DNA of 64,000 nt from an uncultured bacterium (GTDB lineage: Bacteria > Verrucomicrobiota > Kiritimatiellia > CAIKKV01 > CAITUY01), in assembly GCA_903908715.1 (NCBI GenBank), contig CAIVSY010000078.1:62001-126000 (forward strand), in the 5' to 3' direction. Position 1 is the first letter of the stretch. Each line of letters starts with the position of its first letter. The notes beneath the pieces are model-generated. The model was not told the origin of the DNA and searched no databases. It saw nothing but the letters and a program-made list of their open reading frames with translations. Shown piece after piece: positions 37,659 to 47,090 of this stretch. Position numbers and translations under genes: made by a program.

Positions 37659-38687
37659 ATGAAACTCCTCGTAACCGGGGGCGCGGGATTCATCGGCAGT
37701 AATTTCGCGCGATACATCCTTGCCAACCATCCGGACGATTCTGTCGTAAACCTGGATGCGCTGACCTACGCCGGCAACCTCGAGAATCTGGCGGATGTCC
37801 AGGACAATCCCCGTTACACATTTATTCATGGAGACATCACATCCCACCGCGACATTTCCAAGGCCTTCCGGGAACACCCCATTGACGTAATCGTCAACTT
37901 CGCAGCCGAAAGCCATGTTGACCGCAGCCTGCACATGGGCCCCCGAGCCTTCATCCAGACCAATATCCTTGGCACCCAGCTGCTTCTTGATGCGGCCCGA
38001 AAACATAAGATCCAGCGATTTCTCCAGGTTTCAACCGATGAGGTCTACGGCAGCCTGGGACCCGCCGGAGCCTTTACAGAGGAAACCCCTCTGCAACCGA
38101 ACAACCCTTATGCGGCCACCAAGGCCGGCGCCGATTGCATGGTCCGCGCAGCAACTCATTCCCACGGCTTGGATTGCGTCATCACACGCTGCTCGAACAA
38201 CTTCGGACCCTATCAGTTCCCGGAGAAACTTATCCCACTCATGATTTCCACGGCCCTCGAGGACAAGCCGCTCCCCGTGTACGGGGATGGCCTCCATGTG
38301 CGCGACTGGATCTACGTTGCGGATCATTGTGCCGGAATTGATGCGGCCCTGAGGAAAGGCAAGTCCGGCGAGGTATATAATCTGGGCGGCAACTACGATG
38401 TCCCGAACATCCAGATAGTGAAAGGCATCCTGAAAATCCTGTCCAAACCGGAAAGCCTGATCACCTTCGTCAAGGATCGCCCTGGCCATGACCGGCGTTA
38501 CGCGATGAACAGTTCAAAGGCCCAACACGAACTCGGATGGAAACCCGCCCACCATTTCGAAGACGCCCTGAAAACGACGGTTGAGTGGTATGTAGGCCAC
38601 CCTGCGTGGTGGCAACGGATACGCAGCGGCGAATATCGCGAAGCGTATGAGAAACTTTACGGGTGGCGCAATGAGCAATGCCGTTAG
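37659..38687 (+). CDS. rfbB: dTDP-glucose 4,6-dehydratase
   Basis: MKLLVTGGAGFIGSNFARYIL, FAAESHVDRS, STDEVYGSLG, NNFGPYQFPEKLIP, KDRPGHDRRYAMN. Confidence 0.96.
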   Translation: MKLLVTGGAGFIGSNFARYILANHPDDSVVNLDALTYAGNLENLADVQDNPRYTFIHGDITSHRDISKAFREHPIDVIVNFAAESHVDRSLHMGPRAFIQTNILGTQLLLDAARKHKIQRFLQVSTDEVYGSLGPAGAFTEETPLQPNNPYAATKAGADCMVRAATHSHGLDCVITRCSNNFGPYQFPEKLIPLMISTALEDKPLPVYGDGLHVRDWIYVADHCAGIDAALRKGKSGEVYNLGGNYDVPNIQIVKGILKILSKPESLITFVKDRPGHDRRYAMNSSKAQHELGWKPAHHFEDALKTTVEWYVGHPAWWQRIRSGEYREAYEKLYGWRNEQCR

Positions 38688-39243
38688 CCCGTCCGCCAAC
38701 CACAACTTGAAACCCTTGCCGGAACACACAATCAGTTCCCGCCTGGCCTTTTCCGGCCGGCTCCTGAAAGTTGAAGTGCTCGATGTGGAACTTGAACCGG
38801 GCGTGCGGGCGACACGGGAGATCATCCGTCACCCCGGCGCCGTCGCCGTGATTGCCGAGTGCCCCGGCAAGCGTTTCGTGCTAGTACGCCAGTTCCGGAA
38901 GGCGACCGAGCAGGCCCTGCTGGAAATCGTCGCCGGCGGACTGGAACCCAACGAATCCCCTGAGAACTGCGCTCGCAGGGAAGTCCTCGAGGAAACCGGG
39001 CATGAGGTTATCACCTTGCGCCGCCTCGGCTCCATTTATCCCACGCCGGGCTATAACAGCGAAATCATCCACCTTTTCCACGCCAATGTCTCGGCGGGAC
39101 GGGCCACTCATCATAAAGGAGACCACGACGAGCGCATATGCGTGGAGTATTTCTCCCGGCAGGAAGTGGAAACCCTCATCCGGCAAGGCGCGATTCCAGA
39201 CGCAAAAACCCTTTCCGCATGGCTCCTTTTCTCCATGCCGTAA
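38671..39243 (+). CDS. NUDIX hydrolase (ADP-ribose pyrophosphatase-like)
   Basis: Nudix box GGLEPNESPENCARREVLEETGHEV. Confidence 0.9.
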   Translation: MSNAVSPSANHNLKPLPEHTISSRLAFSGRLLKVEVLDVELEPGVRATREIIRHPGAVAVIAECPGKRFVLVRQFRKATEQALLEIVAGGLEPNESPENCARREVLEETGHEVITLRRLGSIYPTPGYNSEIIHLFHANVSAGRATHHKGDHDERICVEYFSRQEVETLIRQGAIPDAKTLSAWLLFSMP

Positions 39244-39291
39244 GATTATCATTGCGACATAAGGGTCAAATGAGCCAACATCCGGAAGATC

Positions 39292-39921
39292 ATGGAAGAT
39301 CTGGCTGCCAATAACCGCATCGGAATCCTTGGAGGCACCTTCAACCCGGTCCACATGGGACACCTCATCCTCGCCCAGGATGCCATGGAGCATTTTGAGT
39401 TGGGGCGTATCCTGTTCATGCCTTGTTCCCGTCCACCCCACAAACCCGACCGCGATCTTCTGCCTGCCGAGCACCGGATAGCCATGCTGGAGGCCGCAAT
39501 CGAAGGAGATCTTCGCTTCCAGGTTTCAAGAATGGAAACCGACCGCGATGGAATATCCTTTACCATCGACACGGCCCGCGAACTACACCGATTGCACCCG
39601 GCAGCGGAAATCACCTTCATCCTCGGCGCCGATTCACTTCTTGAATTACACCTGTGGAAGGATGTCCATGAACTGCTCGCCCTTTGCCGATTCGTGACAT
39701 TCACCCGCCCTGGCGCAGAATATGCGTCTCTCCAGGAAGCAGATCTCCATCTGCCCGCGTCCTCCCAGGAACGGCTTAAATCCTGCATCCGGATCGGACA
39801 TACAGCCGATATTTCTTCAACCGACATCCGTTACAGGGTCGCGGAAGGCCTCGCAATCCGTTACCTTGTGCATCCAGCTGTGGAAATGTACATTGCTGAG
39901 CATTCGCTCTACAGGAGATGA
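39292..39921 (+). CDS. nadD: Nicotinate-nucleotide adenylyltransferase
   Basis: IGILGGTFNPVHMGHLILAQDAME, ISSTDIRYRVAEGLAIRYLVHPAVEMYI. Confidence 0.95.
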   Translation: MEDLAANNRIGILGGTFNPVHMGHLILAQDAMEHFELGRILFMPCSRPPHKPDRDLLPAEHRIAMLEAAIEGDLRFQVSRMETDRDGISFTIDTARELHRLHPAAEITFILGADSLLELHLWKDVHELLALCRFVTFTRPGAEYASLQEADLHLPASSQERLKSCIRIGHTADISSTDIRYRVAEGLAIRYLVHPAVEMYIAEHSLYRR

Positions 39922-39926
39922 TTCTG

Positions 39927-40262
39927 ATGGAAAGTCTAGATATGGCGCGCCATGCGCGGGAAGCCCTCCTCTCAAAGAAGGCGTCCGGGGTTCTGGTTCT
40001 TGATGTGCGGAAGATATCCCCCGTGACGGACTATTACGTCCTGGCATCCGGAGCCACCGCTCCGCAATTGAAGGCGATGGCCAACGCCGTCCACCGGCAA
40101 TTCAAGGACGCTGGCACCCATCATTTCCGACGTTCCGGCATGCCGGAAGACGGTTGGATGGTACTCGACTATGTCGATGTGGTCATCCACATCTTTCTGA
40201 AGGAAGTCCGCGAGTATTATGCCATCGAAGAGTTGTGGGCAGATGCTCCTCACGTTGAGTAA
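39927..40262 (+). CDS. rsfS: Ribosome silencing factor
   Basis: LDVRKISPVTDYYVLASGATAPQLKAMANAV, GWMVLDYVDVVIHIFLKEVREYYAIEELWADA. Confidence 0.93.
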   Translation: MESLDMARHAREALLSKKASGVLVLDVRKISPVTDYYVLASGATAPQLKAMANAVHRQFKDAGTHHFRRSGMPEDGWMVLDYVDVVIHIFLKEVREYYAIEELWADAPHVE

Positions 40263-40794
40263 CCCCCTCCCCGAATTCCGCCGCGAAATCCATGTCCAAC
40301 CCTTGCGTGGCAAGGATTTGTTCCGCAAGGGTCTCCAGGTCCGCGGTTGGCCATACGGATTGTGCATCCTCCTCCGGATCGATATCACCTTGCGTCATGG
40401 CATACATAAACTCGCTGACCGCAGCAATGCGTCTGCCGAGGGGCGTCTGTGCCGGCTGCCTATTCCCGGATAAGACCCGCAAAGACGTCCAGACTCCAAG
40501 ACAAAGCACAAGGCCTGCAGCGAGTGACAGCGTCATCCGCATGTAACGGATTCTTTCAAGGCCTCCAACCAAGCCCCGCTGCCGAGCCCCTGCCGCCAAG
40601 ACCCTTTCAATCAAGGCAGACGAGGCAATCGGGGCCGAATCCTGAATCATTCCTTTCAGTTGAGATATATCCGAAGCGTACGTTCGACACGCCGGGCAAC
40701 CAGCCAGATGATTCTCCTTGTCCCTGCACCGATTCGCACCCAGTTCACCGGCGTCATCCAAGAGTATTGCCTTTCTTGCATCCTGACAGTTCAT
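40183..40794 (-). CDS. Zinc-finger anti-sigma factor-like protein (single TM)
   Basis: MNCQDARKAI..NHLAGCPACRTY motif; TM MTLSLAAGLVLCLGVW; ATGA overlap with upstream sigma gene. Confidence 0.75.
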   Translation of the reverse strand: MNCQDARKAILLDDAGELGANRCRDKENHLAGCPACRTYASDISQLKGMIQDSAPIASSALIERVLAAGARQRGLVGGLERIRYMRMTLSLAAGLVLCLGVWTSLRVLSGNRQPAQTPLGRRIAAVSEFMYAMTQGDIDPEEDAQSVWPTADLETLAEQILATQGLDMDFAAEFGEGVTQREEHLPTTLRWHNTRGLPSERCG

Positions 40795-41390
40795 TGAAGT
40801 TCTCCCTTCAAGGCTATCTTTCCCAAGCGCTTCCTCAAACTCGCCACCGCATACTGCATTCGTGCCAAGACCGTATTGATCGAAACCTTCTGCAACCGGG
40901 CAATTTCCCTGAAGGAACATTCTGCATTCATTCGCATAAGGAAGACTTCTCTCTGTTCAGCCGGCAGGGCAGAAACAGCCTCACCCACAAGAACCGCCAT
41001 ATCCCTCCGGCCTGCCTCCACTTCAGGAGTCACCCGATCATCCGCCATACAATCGCGCAATCTAACCCCTTCCATCCCTTCCACTTCCGCATCAATGCTG
41101 ATATGATTCTTTGCTCTTCTCAATCGATCGACAACCAGATTCCTTGTTAACTGGAACAACCAGCCACGGAAATTACCCTTCCTGTATTCCGCTGCATTAC
41201 GAATCACCTTCATCCACACTTCCTGAAAGATCTCGTCGGAATCCTGACTGTTCCCAACCATCTGATTAATAGTTCCATAGAGCATTCTGCGATACCGACC
41301 TACCAGCACAGCCAAGGCACTTGTATCCCCCCGCACGTATGCCCCCAGCAATTCCTCATCACCCAATTCCTCTTGATCACTCCTCTCCAT
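40791..41390 (-). CDS. ECF-type RNA polymerase sigma factor
   Basis: Sigma region 2 (DSDEIFQEVWMKVIRNAAEYRKGNFRGWLFQLTRNLVVDRLRR) and region 4 (LPAEQREVFLMRMNAECSFREIARLQKVSINTVLARMQYAVASLRKRL). Confidence 0.92.
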   Translation of the reverse strand: MERSDQEELGDEELLGAYVRGDTSALAVLVGRYRRMLYGTINQMVGNSQDSDEIFQEVWMKVIRNAAEYRKGNFRGWLFQLTRNLVVDRLRRAKNHISIDAEVEGMEGVRLRDCMADDRVTPEVEAGRRDMAVLVGEAVSALPAEQREVFLMRMNAECSFREIARLQKVSINTVLARMQYAVASLRKRLGKIALKGELQ

Positions 41391-41469
41391 ACGTACTCCG
41401 CATGCATCTATTCACAATAAACGGATCAAACTGCTCGATTATTTTATAGAATTTTATGGAATTTACAGG

Positions 41470-41497
41470 TTGACTTGCCCAAGGCGACGGTTATTAT
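41470..41497 (+). promoter_or_regulatory. Sigma-70-type promoter upstream of rpsT
   Basis: TTGACT - 16 nt - TATTAT. Confidence 0.55.
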
Positions 41498-41548
41498 AGC
41501 GCGGTTTTTGACCCATACAGGGTAACAGTGTAGCAAGGAAACAGAACT

Positions 41549-41812
41549 ATGCCGAATATCAAGAGTGCAGCCAAGCGCGCAGTGCAGGCAGAAAAACGCC
41601 GTCTGCGGAACCGTAGCACAAAGAGCGCCATCGCCACCGCCAAACGCACCTTCCAGACAGCCGTGCAGTCGAAGGACAAGAGCAAGGCGTTCCAAGCGTT
41701 CCAATCCCTTTGTTCGGTCCTCGACAAGTCTGCGAAGAGAGGCATTATCATGAAGAACACCGCCGATCGCGGAAAGGCGCGGGCCTCGGCCGCCTTGACC
41801 AAGATAGCCTGA
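41549..41812 (+). CDS. rpsT: 30S ribosomal protein S20
   Basis: MPNIKSAAKRAVQAEKRRLRNRSTKSAIATAKRTF..RGIIMKNTADRGKARASAAL. Confidence 0.96.
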   Translation: MPNIKSAAKRAVQAEKRRLRNRSTKSAIATAKRTFQTAVQSKDKSKAFQAFQSLCSVLDKSAKRGIIMKNTADRGKARASAALTKIA

Positions 41813-41828
41813 TCCGGAGCCTTCAGAC

Positions 41829-41873
41829 AAACGCCGTGCGGCACATCGAGCCAGCACGGCGTTTATTTTTTCC
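41829..41873 (+). terminator. Rho-independent terminator of rpsT
   Basis: AAACGCCGTGC / GCACGGCGTTT perfect 11-bp stem followed by ATTTTTT. Confidence 0.9.
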
Positions 41874-41912
41874 TTTGGAGTCCCCGCGCGCCGTCCATCC
41901 AGATTCCCGGCC

Positions 41913-42434
41913 TCACCAATACTCCACGACTGTCCGAACAATGCGATGGGCAAGATCAGCCGCCGCATCCGGCAGGGCATCACGACGGGCACTGGGCAGA
42001 TCCGCCAGCGCCTCAAAATCCTTGTATCCCTCAACCTTCGAATTCCTGGCCAGAACCTCCTGGCCAGGCAGTTTCTTCCACACGACATCGGCCACAAGCG
42101 TCAACCGGTATTCTTTCGCCGTAGTGGTCCTTTCGGAGCGGTAACGCAACGGTGTCAGGGTATATTTCTTCAAAGTCACCTCCACCACCGTATCGGCCGT
42201 GGCGCGATCGCTGACCTTGAGGGATCCATCCTTCTGGAATTCCTGAATCGCGGCGCTGGTTGTCAATGTTTCCAGCCCCGGCTCTCCCGTCTCGTTCATG
42301 AATACCGGAACTGCAACAGAATGAACGCCCGGAGGAAGATTGTTCCCCAGTTTGTAACCAATACATCCCGACGAAAAGAGACCGGCAGCCAGCCACACAA
42401 CCCCGACCGCCAAAAGACTTAAAATTCTCCTCAT
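41913..42434 (-). CDS. LptE-like LPS assembly lipoprotein
   Basis: Lipobox SSGCIGYKLG; VHSVAVPVFMNETGEPGLE..; DTVVEVTLKKYTLTPLRYRSERTTTAKEYRLTL. Confidence 0.78.
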   Translation of the reverse strand: MRRILSLLAVGVVWLAAGLFSSGCIGYKLGNNLPPGVHSVAVPVFMNETGEPGLETLTTSAAIQEFQKDGSLKVSDRATADTVVEVTLKKYTLTPLRYRSERTTTAKEYRLTLVADVVWKKLPGQEVLARNSKVEGYKDFEALADLPSARRDALPDAAADLAHRIVRTVVEYW

Positions 42435-43426
42435 GGCTTTCTCCTGCTAAGTTGCTCAATCCGCACCCGGGCCTTTTCCGCTAATTCCGAATGGGGAAAA
42501 CGCCTGACAAAATCCTCATATGCCTGCAAGGCAGCCTCCGGCTTCCGGGCCAACTCATCATAATACCGCGCCCTCTCATAGACAAGCGTGGCAAGCCGTG
42601 TGTTCAAGGTGCGAAGATAGGTCTCCGCAGTAGATACGTCGGGACTTGAAGGATACGCCCGGATAAAAGCAGACAGCGCGGCTCGAGCGGCGTTCAAGGC
42701 ATTTTCATCATTCCGTCTTTGATCGGAAAGCCGATAAAGGGCACAGGACTCGCGAAACGCCGCTTGCCGCGCCCATTCACTGGATGGATATCGGTTCTGC
42801 AGAACTTCATACGCGGCAATGGCCTCCTCTTCCTCCTCATTCATTTCGTGGATGCGCCCGATATTGAACTGGGCCTCCGGCGCCTTCTCCCAGGAAGGCG
42901 CATTCCGGATGATCTGCTCAAATAACGGAATCGCCCGCTCAGGCGATGAAAATCCAGGGATGAAGAGTAACTTTCCCACCCGGGCATGCATTATGTAACT
43001 GGCAATCTGGAATTGCAGGCCCAACACCTCGGGATAGGCAAACTGTCCGGGATAGTTGTCCACAAGGTACTGATATTCCTCAAACGCGGCCTCGTACTTA
43101 CCGCGTTTTTGCTGGACCTTGGCCAGAGCCAACTGCGCCGAAGCAGCGCGCTGCGAATCCGGCCATGCATACACCATCGCCTGATAAGCGTTAGCCGCCT
43201 TACGCAACCGGTTGTGCTGGTAATACTCGTACGCAAGCTTCTCCTGGGCAAGGTCGGTCGCGCGGGAGGGCTTCCGATACCAGTGCACCCCCCGCTTGAT
43301 GCGTGCTTTGCCCACGTCTTCACCGGAACGGGTTTCATCCGTAAGCGATGTATCATACCCCGCCGCGAACGACAGGGGAACCCCGATACACATCCAAACG
43401 GCTATAAGAAAACGAATCCTTCGCAT
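42431..43426 (-). CDS. BamD-like TPR protein
   Basis: Signal peptide plus TPR-like repeats (KLAYEYYQHNRLRKAANAYQAMVYAWPDSQRAASAQLALAKVQQKRGKYEAAFEEYQYLVDNYP); ATGA overlap with the lptE-like gene. Confidence 0.78.
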   Translation of the reverse strand: MRRIRFLIAVWMCIGVPLSFAAGYDTSLTDETRSGEDVGKARIKRGVHWYRKPSRATDLAQEKLAYEYYQHNRLRKAANAYQAMVYAWPDSQRAASAQLALAKVQQKRGKYEAAFEEYQYLVDNYPGQFAYPEVLGLQFQIASYIMHARVGKLLFIPGFSSPERAIPLFEQIIRNAPSWEKAPEAQFNIGRIHEMNEEEEEAIAAYEVLQNRYPSSEWARQAAFRESCALYRLSDQRRNDENALNAARAALSAFIRAYPSSPDVSTAETYLRTLNTRLATLVYERARYYDELARKPEAALQAYEDFVRRFPHSELAEKARVRIEQLSRRKP

Positions 43427-43524
43427 GATGCCGCGTACTGTAGGGGGGGCACACCAACGCGGTCAAGAACTTTGGTTTTCAACACATCACCCGAACCGTA
43501 TAATAGAAGCGGAGTCGATACCGA

Positions 43525-45669
43525 ATGAAACCCCGTCGCACATACCGGATTCACGGAATGGATTGCGCTGAAGAAGTGGAATCCCTGAAAGCCACTGTCG
43601 GCAAATTGCCGGGCGTGACAAACCTGACCTTCAACCTGCTGAACGGCTCCATGTCTCTGGACCTGAATGAGGACTGTGGCGATCCCGAAATTCTCGAAGC
43701 GGTCCGCCGCTCTGGATTACGTGCGGAACCTTGCGAAGCCGGAATGGAACCGGTCATTCGGGAAACAACATTCTGGGAACGGCGCGGCCGTCTTCTGACA
43801 TGTCTTGGAAGCGCCGGCTTCCTCGCGTTAGGCATCTGCCAGTGCGGATGGATCAGCCTAATCCCCGGATCCGACCCATTCCCAATAACGCCTGCCTGCC
43901 TGGCTAGCCTGCTGGCCTCCACCATACTGGGCATGTGGCATATCATTCCCAAGGCCGCCGCATCCGCTGCCGGCCTGCGACCGGACATGAACCTCCTGAT
44001 GACAATCGCCATTCTGGGAGCACTGGCCTTGGGTGACTGGCTGGAAGCCGCCTCGACCTCATTCCTGTTCGCCATTGCCCTCTGGCTGGAATCCTGGAGC
44101 CTCTCAAGATCACGCCACGCCCTGCAAACCCTTTCCCGGCTTTCTCCGGCAACCGCACGCCGGATATCCCCAGACGATGGCAAGATCAACGTCTTGCCGG
44201 TGAAACAGGTTCCCGTCGGAGCGTCTGTCATCGTCCCGCCCGGCGAACGAATTCCGATGGATGGGGAAGTCATCGAGGGCGAAGGATCGGTGAATGAGTC
44301 CCCCCTCACCGGGGAATCCATTCCGGTTGCAAAGACCCCTGGCAGTCTCGTCTATGCAGGAACGATCAACAACGAGCATACCCTGTCGCTACGGGTTTTG
44401 AAACCCGCGTCGGAAACATTCCTGTCGCATATTATCCGAATGGTGGAAGAAGCGGAGAATCGTCGCGCGCCTGTGGAACAGTGGATCGACCGTTTTGCTC
44501 ACCGTTACACTCCGCTGATGATTGTTGTGGCCCTCCTGATCGCCCTGCTCCCCCCGTTGATCATCAACGCACCCTGGGCCACTTGGTTCAATCGGGCTTT
44601 GATTACCCTCGTCATTGCATGCCCTTGCGCCCTGGTTATCTCAACCCCCGTGGGGATCATAGCCGGAATAACCGCCGCCGCCCGTCACGGCGTCCTTATC
44701 AAAGGGGGCATCTATCTGGAAACCGCCGCCCGCATCAAGGCTCTCGCCATTGACAAGACCGGCACACTGACCTGTGGTGAACCGTCCGTTCAGAACGTGT
44801 TGCCCATGCAGGGATATACCTCAAGGCAAGTGCTGGCACTGGCGGCGGGTTTGGAAGCATTATCCAACCATCCACTCGCAAGGGCCATACAGAAAGCAGC
44901 CCATGAAGCCGGCATTCCTCTCTGCCCCGTGGAATCCTTTGCCATCCTGCCCGGCAAGGGGGCCACAGGTCAAAAGGGTGGAGTTCCACACTGGATCGGC
45001 AGCCATCGCCTGCTTCACGAAAAAAACGCTGAAACACCGGAGATTCATGAACTTATCGTCCGCCTGGAGGACGCCGGCCACTCGGTTGTCATCCTGGGCT
45101 GCAACCACCATGTCATCGGTATCCTCAGTATAGCTGATACCGTGAGATCCCAGGCAACTCCCATGGTCAAAGCCTTGCATGACATCAGCATCACACCCAT
45201 CATCCTGTTGACAGGAGACAACGAAGGAACAGCTTCGGCCATCGCCCGCCAGACAGGGGTCGATACCTATCATGCCGAATTGCTTCCGGATGACAAGATG
45301 CACTGCATCCATCGGATGGCATCGGAATATGGCGTCACCGCAATGGTAGGTGATGGAATCAACGATGCCCCCGCCATGGCGGCATCAAGCCTGGGCATCG
45401 TGATGGGAGCTGCCGGATCGGATACAGCAATCGAAAGCGCGGATATCGCCTTGATGAAAGATGACCTGCTGAAGATCCCCTGGCTCATTACCCATGCCCG
45501 GCGCGTCATGAAGACAATTCAAGCCAATGTTGCATTCGCCATTGGCATTAAATTGCTGATCCTCATTCTCTCAATCGGCGGCTTGGCAACCTTATGGATG
45601 GCCATTGCCGCCGATACCGGCGCAACCCTCTGCGTGGTCCTCTGGAGTCTGCGCCTGCTCAGGACCTGA
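43525..45669 (+). CDS. Heavy-metal (Zn/Cd/Pb-type) P1B-ATPase
   Basis: HMA motif GMDCAEE, CPC motif ACPCALVIS, DKTGTLTCGE, GDGINDAPAMA. Confidence 0.95.
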   Translation: MKPRRTYRIHGMDCAEEVESLKATVGKLPGVTNLTFNLLNGSMSLDLNEDCGDPEILEAVRRSGLRAEPCEAGMEPVIRETTFWERRGRLLTCLGSAGFLALGICQCGWISLIPGSDPFPITPACLASLLASTILGMWHIIPKAAASAAGLRPDMNLLMTIAILGALALGDWLEAASTSFLFAIALWLESWSLSRSRHALQTLSRLSPATARRISPDDGKINVLPVKQVPVGASVIVPPGERIPMDGEVIEGEGSVNESPLTGESIPVAKTPGSLVYAGTINNEHTLSLRVLKPASETFLSHIIRMVEEAENRRAPVEQWIDRFAHRYTPLMIVVALLIALLPPLIINAPWATWFNRALITLVIACPCALVISTPVGIIAGITAAARHGVLIKGGIYLETAARIKALAIDKTGTLTCGEPSVQNVLPMQGYTSRQVLALAAGLEALSNHPLARAIQKAAHEAGIPLCPVESFAILPGKGATGQKGGVPHWIGSHRLLHEKNAETPEIHELIVRLEDAGHSVVILGCNHHVIGILSIADTVRSQATPMVKALHDISITPIILLTGDNEGTASAIARQTGVDTYHAELLPDDKMHCIHRMASEYGVTAMVGDGINDAPAMAASSLGIVMGAAGSDTAIESADIALMKDDLLKIPWLITHARRVMKTIQANVAFAIGIKLLILILSIGGLATLWMAIAADTGATLCVVLWSLRLLRT

Positions 45670-45693
45670 ACAGGCGCAGCGGCAACTCCGCTC

Positions 45694-46284
45694 TTACTTC
45701 GCATGCCGGGCCAGGTAACTTGCAACGCCTTCGGCTGTCGGCTTCATCGCGTCTTCCCCCTGACGCCAATTGGCCGGGCAGACCTCCCCGTGCTCCTCGG
45801 TGTACTGCAATGCATCCAGGGTGCGGAGCATTTCATCCACGCTTCGCCCGATCGGCAGGTCATTAACCAGCTGATGCCGAACGACCCCATGCGTGTCGAT
45901 AAGAAACATCCCGCGCAAGGCAACCGAGTCATTCAGCAACACGTCATAAGCCCTGGCAATCTTCTTGTCGAGATCTGCCACCAGCGGGAATTGGATTTCG
46001 CCAATCCCCCCCTTGTTGCGGGGGGTCAACCGCCAGTGATAGTGGGAGAACTGGGAATCAACCGAAACCCCGATCAGCACCGAGTTCTTTTCATGGAAAC
46101 GTTTGACAGCCTTGTCAAAGGCAATGATCTCGGAAGGGCAGACAAAAGTGAAATCCAGTGGATAGAATAGCAGAACCACGTATTTCCCCCGGTACGACGA
46201 GAGCTTCAGTTCATTAATCGAATTGTCCGGGAAAACCGCCTGTGCCGTGAAATCCGGCGCCTCTTTTGTCACTAATACAGCCAT
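45694..46284 (-). CDS. 2-Cys peroxiredoxin (AhpC/TSA family)
   Basis: VVLLFYPLDFTFVCPSEIIAFDKAVKRF; resolving Cys in GEVCPANWRQGEDAM. Confidence 0.95.
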   Translation of the reverse strand: MAVLVTKEAPDFTAQAVFPDNSINELKLSSYRGKYVVLLFYPLDFTFVCPSEIIAFDKAVKRFHEKNSVLIGVSVDSQFSHYHWRLTPRNKGGIGEIQFPLVADLDKKIARAYDVLLNDSVALRGMFLIDTHGVVRHQLVNDLPIGRSVDEMLRTLDALQYTEEHGEVCPANWRQGEDAMKPTAEGVASYLARHAK

Positions 46285-46395
46285 ACGATCCTCCTGTTTT
46301 CTTTGCTGACTTCCCACTCATCGAGATCCGGACCTACCCGAATCTCACTGCGTACAAATATGCCACCTAAACAGTCGCATTAGCAAATTCTTTTT

Positions 46396-46827
46396 TCAGC
46401 GGAACGGGTCACATTGCTCGCAGGCGGATAATCGGTCAAACGTGGCAACCTTCATCCGATTCTGCAAGTCGTTCTGCAGTTCGCCCAACGCCTTCCCGAT
46501 CGGACACCCCTTTGAACGCCCGCAAATCGCAGGATCGCGCACGCAGGCACTCAAATCCACACTTTCAGGCGCCATGGCGTTTACGACATCCAGCATCGAT
46601 ATCTTGGAAGGAGAACGCGCCAACCGTAACCCACCACTCTTCCCCCTTCGACTCACAATCAATCCCTTCGCGACCATACGGCCTGCAATCTTCCTCAAAA
46701 ACCGATACGGAATACCCATTCCCTGAGCAATGACACCAACCGAAACATGGTCCCCACCCCCATTCTTCCAACCCCGGCTCAAAGCCAGGATCACCCTCAT
46801 CCCATAATCCGCTTCCCGTGTAATCAT
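46396..46827 (-). CDS. Rrf2-family transcriptional regulator with Cys cluster
   Basis: MITREADYGMRVILALS, IPYRFLRKIAGRMVAKGLIVSRRGKSGGLRLAR, SACVRDPAICGRSKGCPIG (C-x6-C-x5-C) and C-terminal CEQC. Confidence 0.92.
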   Translation of the reverse strand: MITREADYGMRVILALSRGWKNGGGDHVSVGVIAQGMGIPYRFLRKIAGRMVAKGLIVSRRGKSGGLRLARSPSKISMLDVVNAMAPESVDLSACVRDPAICGRSKGCPIGKALGELQNDLQNRMKVATFDRLSACEQCDPFR

Positions 46828-47090
46828 TCATCTCCTCCGCCAATATTGACACTTGGAAAGTAGTAAATTTCCGTCACATTGCAAATCGTTTCTTGCCGAC
46901 GCCCGTTTTCCCGGACCTGTCGCATTGGCCTCCATAGCGCGCTACACCCGGAAAACCCAGCACCGCATCTACCCAGAATTTCCTTGCATTGGGCGCGCGT
47001 AATTCCCATACTACACCCCTTTTTCCCGCGAAGGTCAATCCCACTGGATTAGAATCGGATGGCTTGCGGGAAGTGTGGAAAGGTTGAAAC

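Noticed and set aside
37524-38006. N-terminal extension of the 1370-aa FG-GAP ORF
   Set aside because: Lies antisense to rfbB; a proper signal peptide starts at the internal Met at 37523
43480-43525. TTTTCA-N17-TATAAT promoter before the P-type ATPase
   Set aside because: Good -10 but poor -35; plausible but not strong enough to list as a feature
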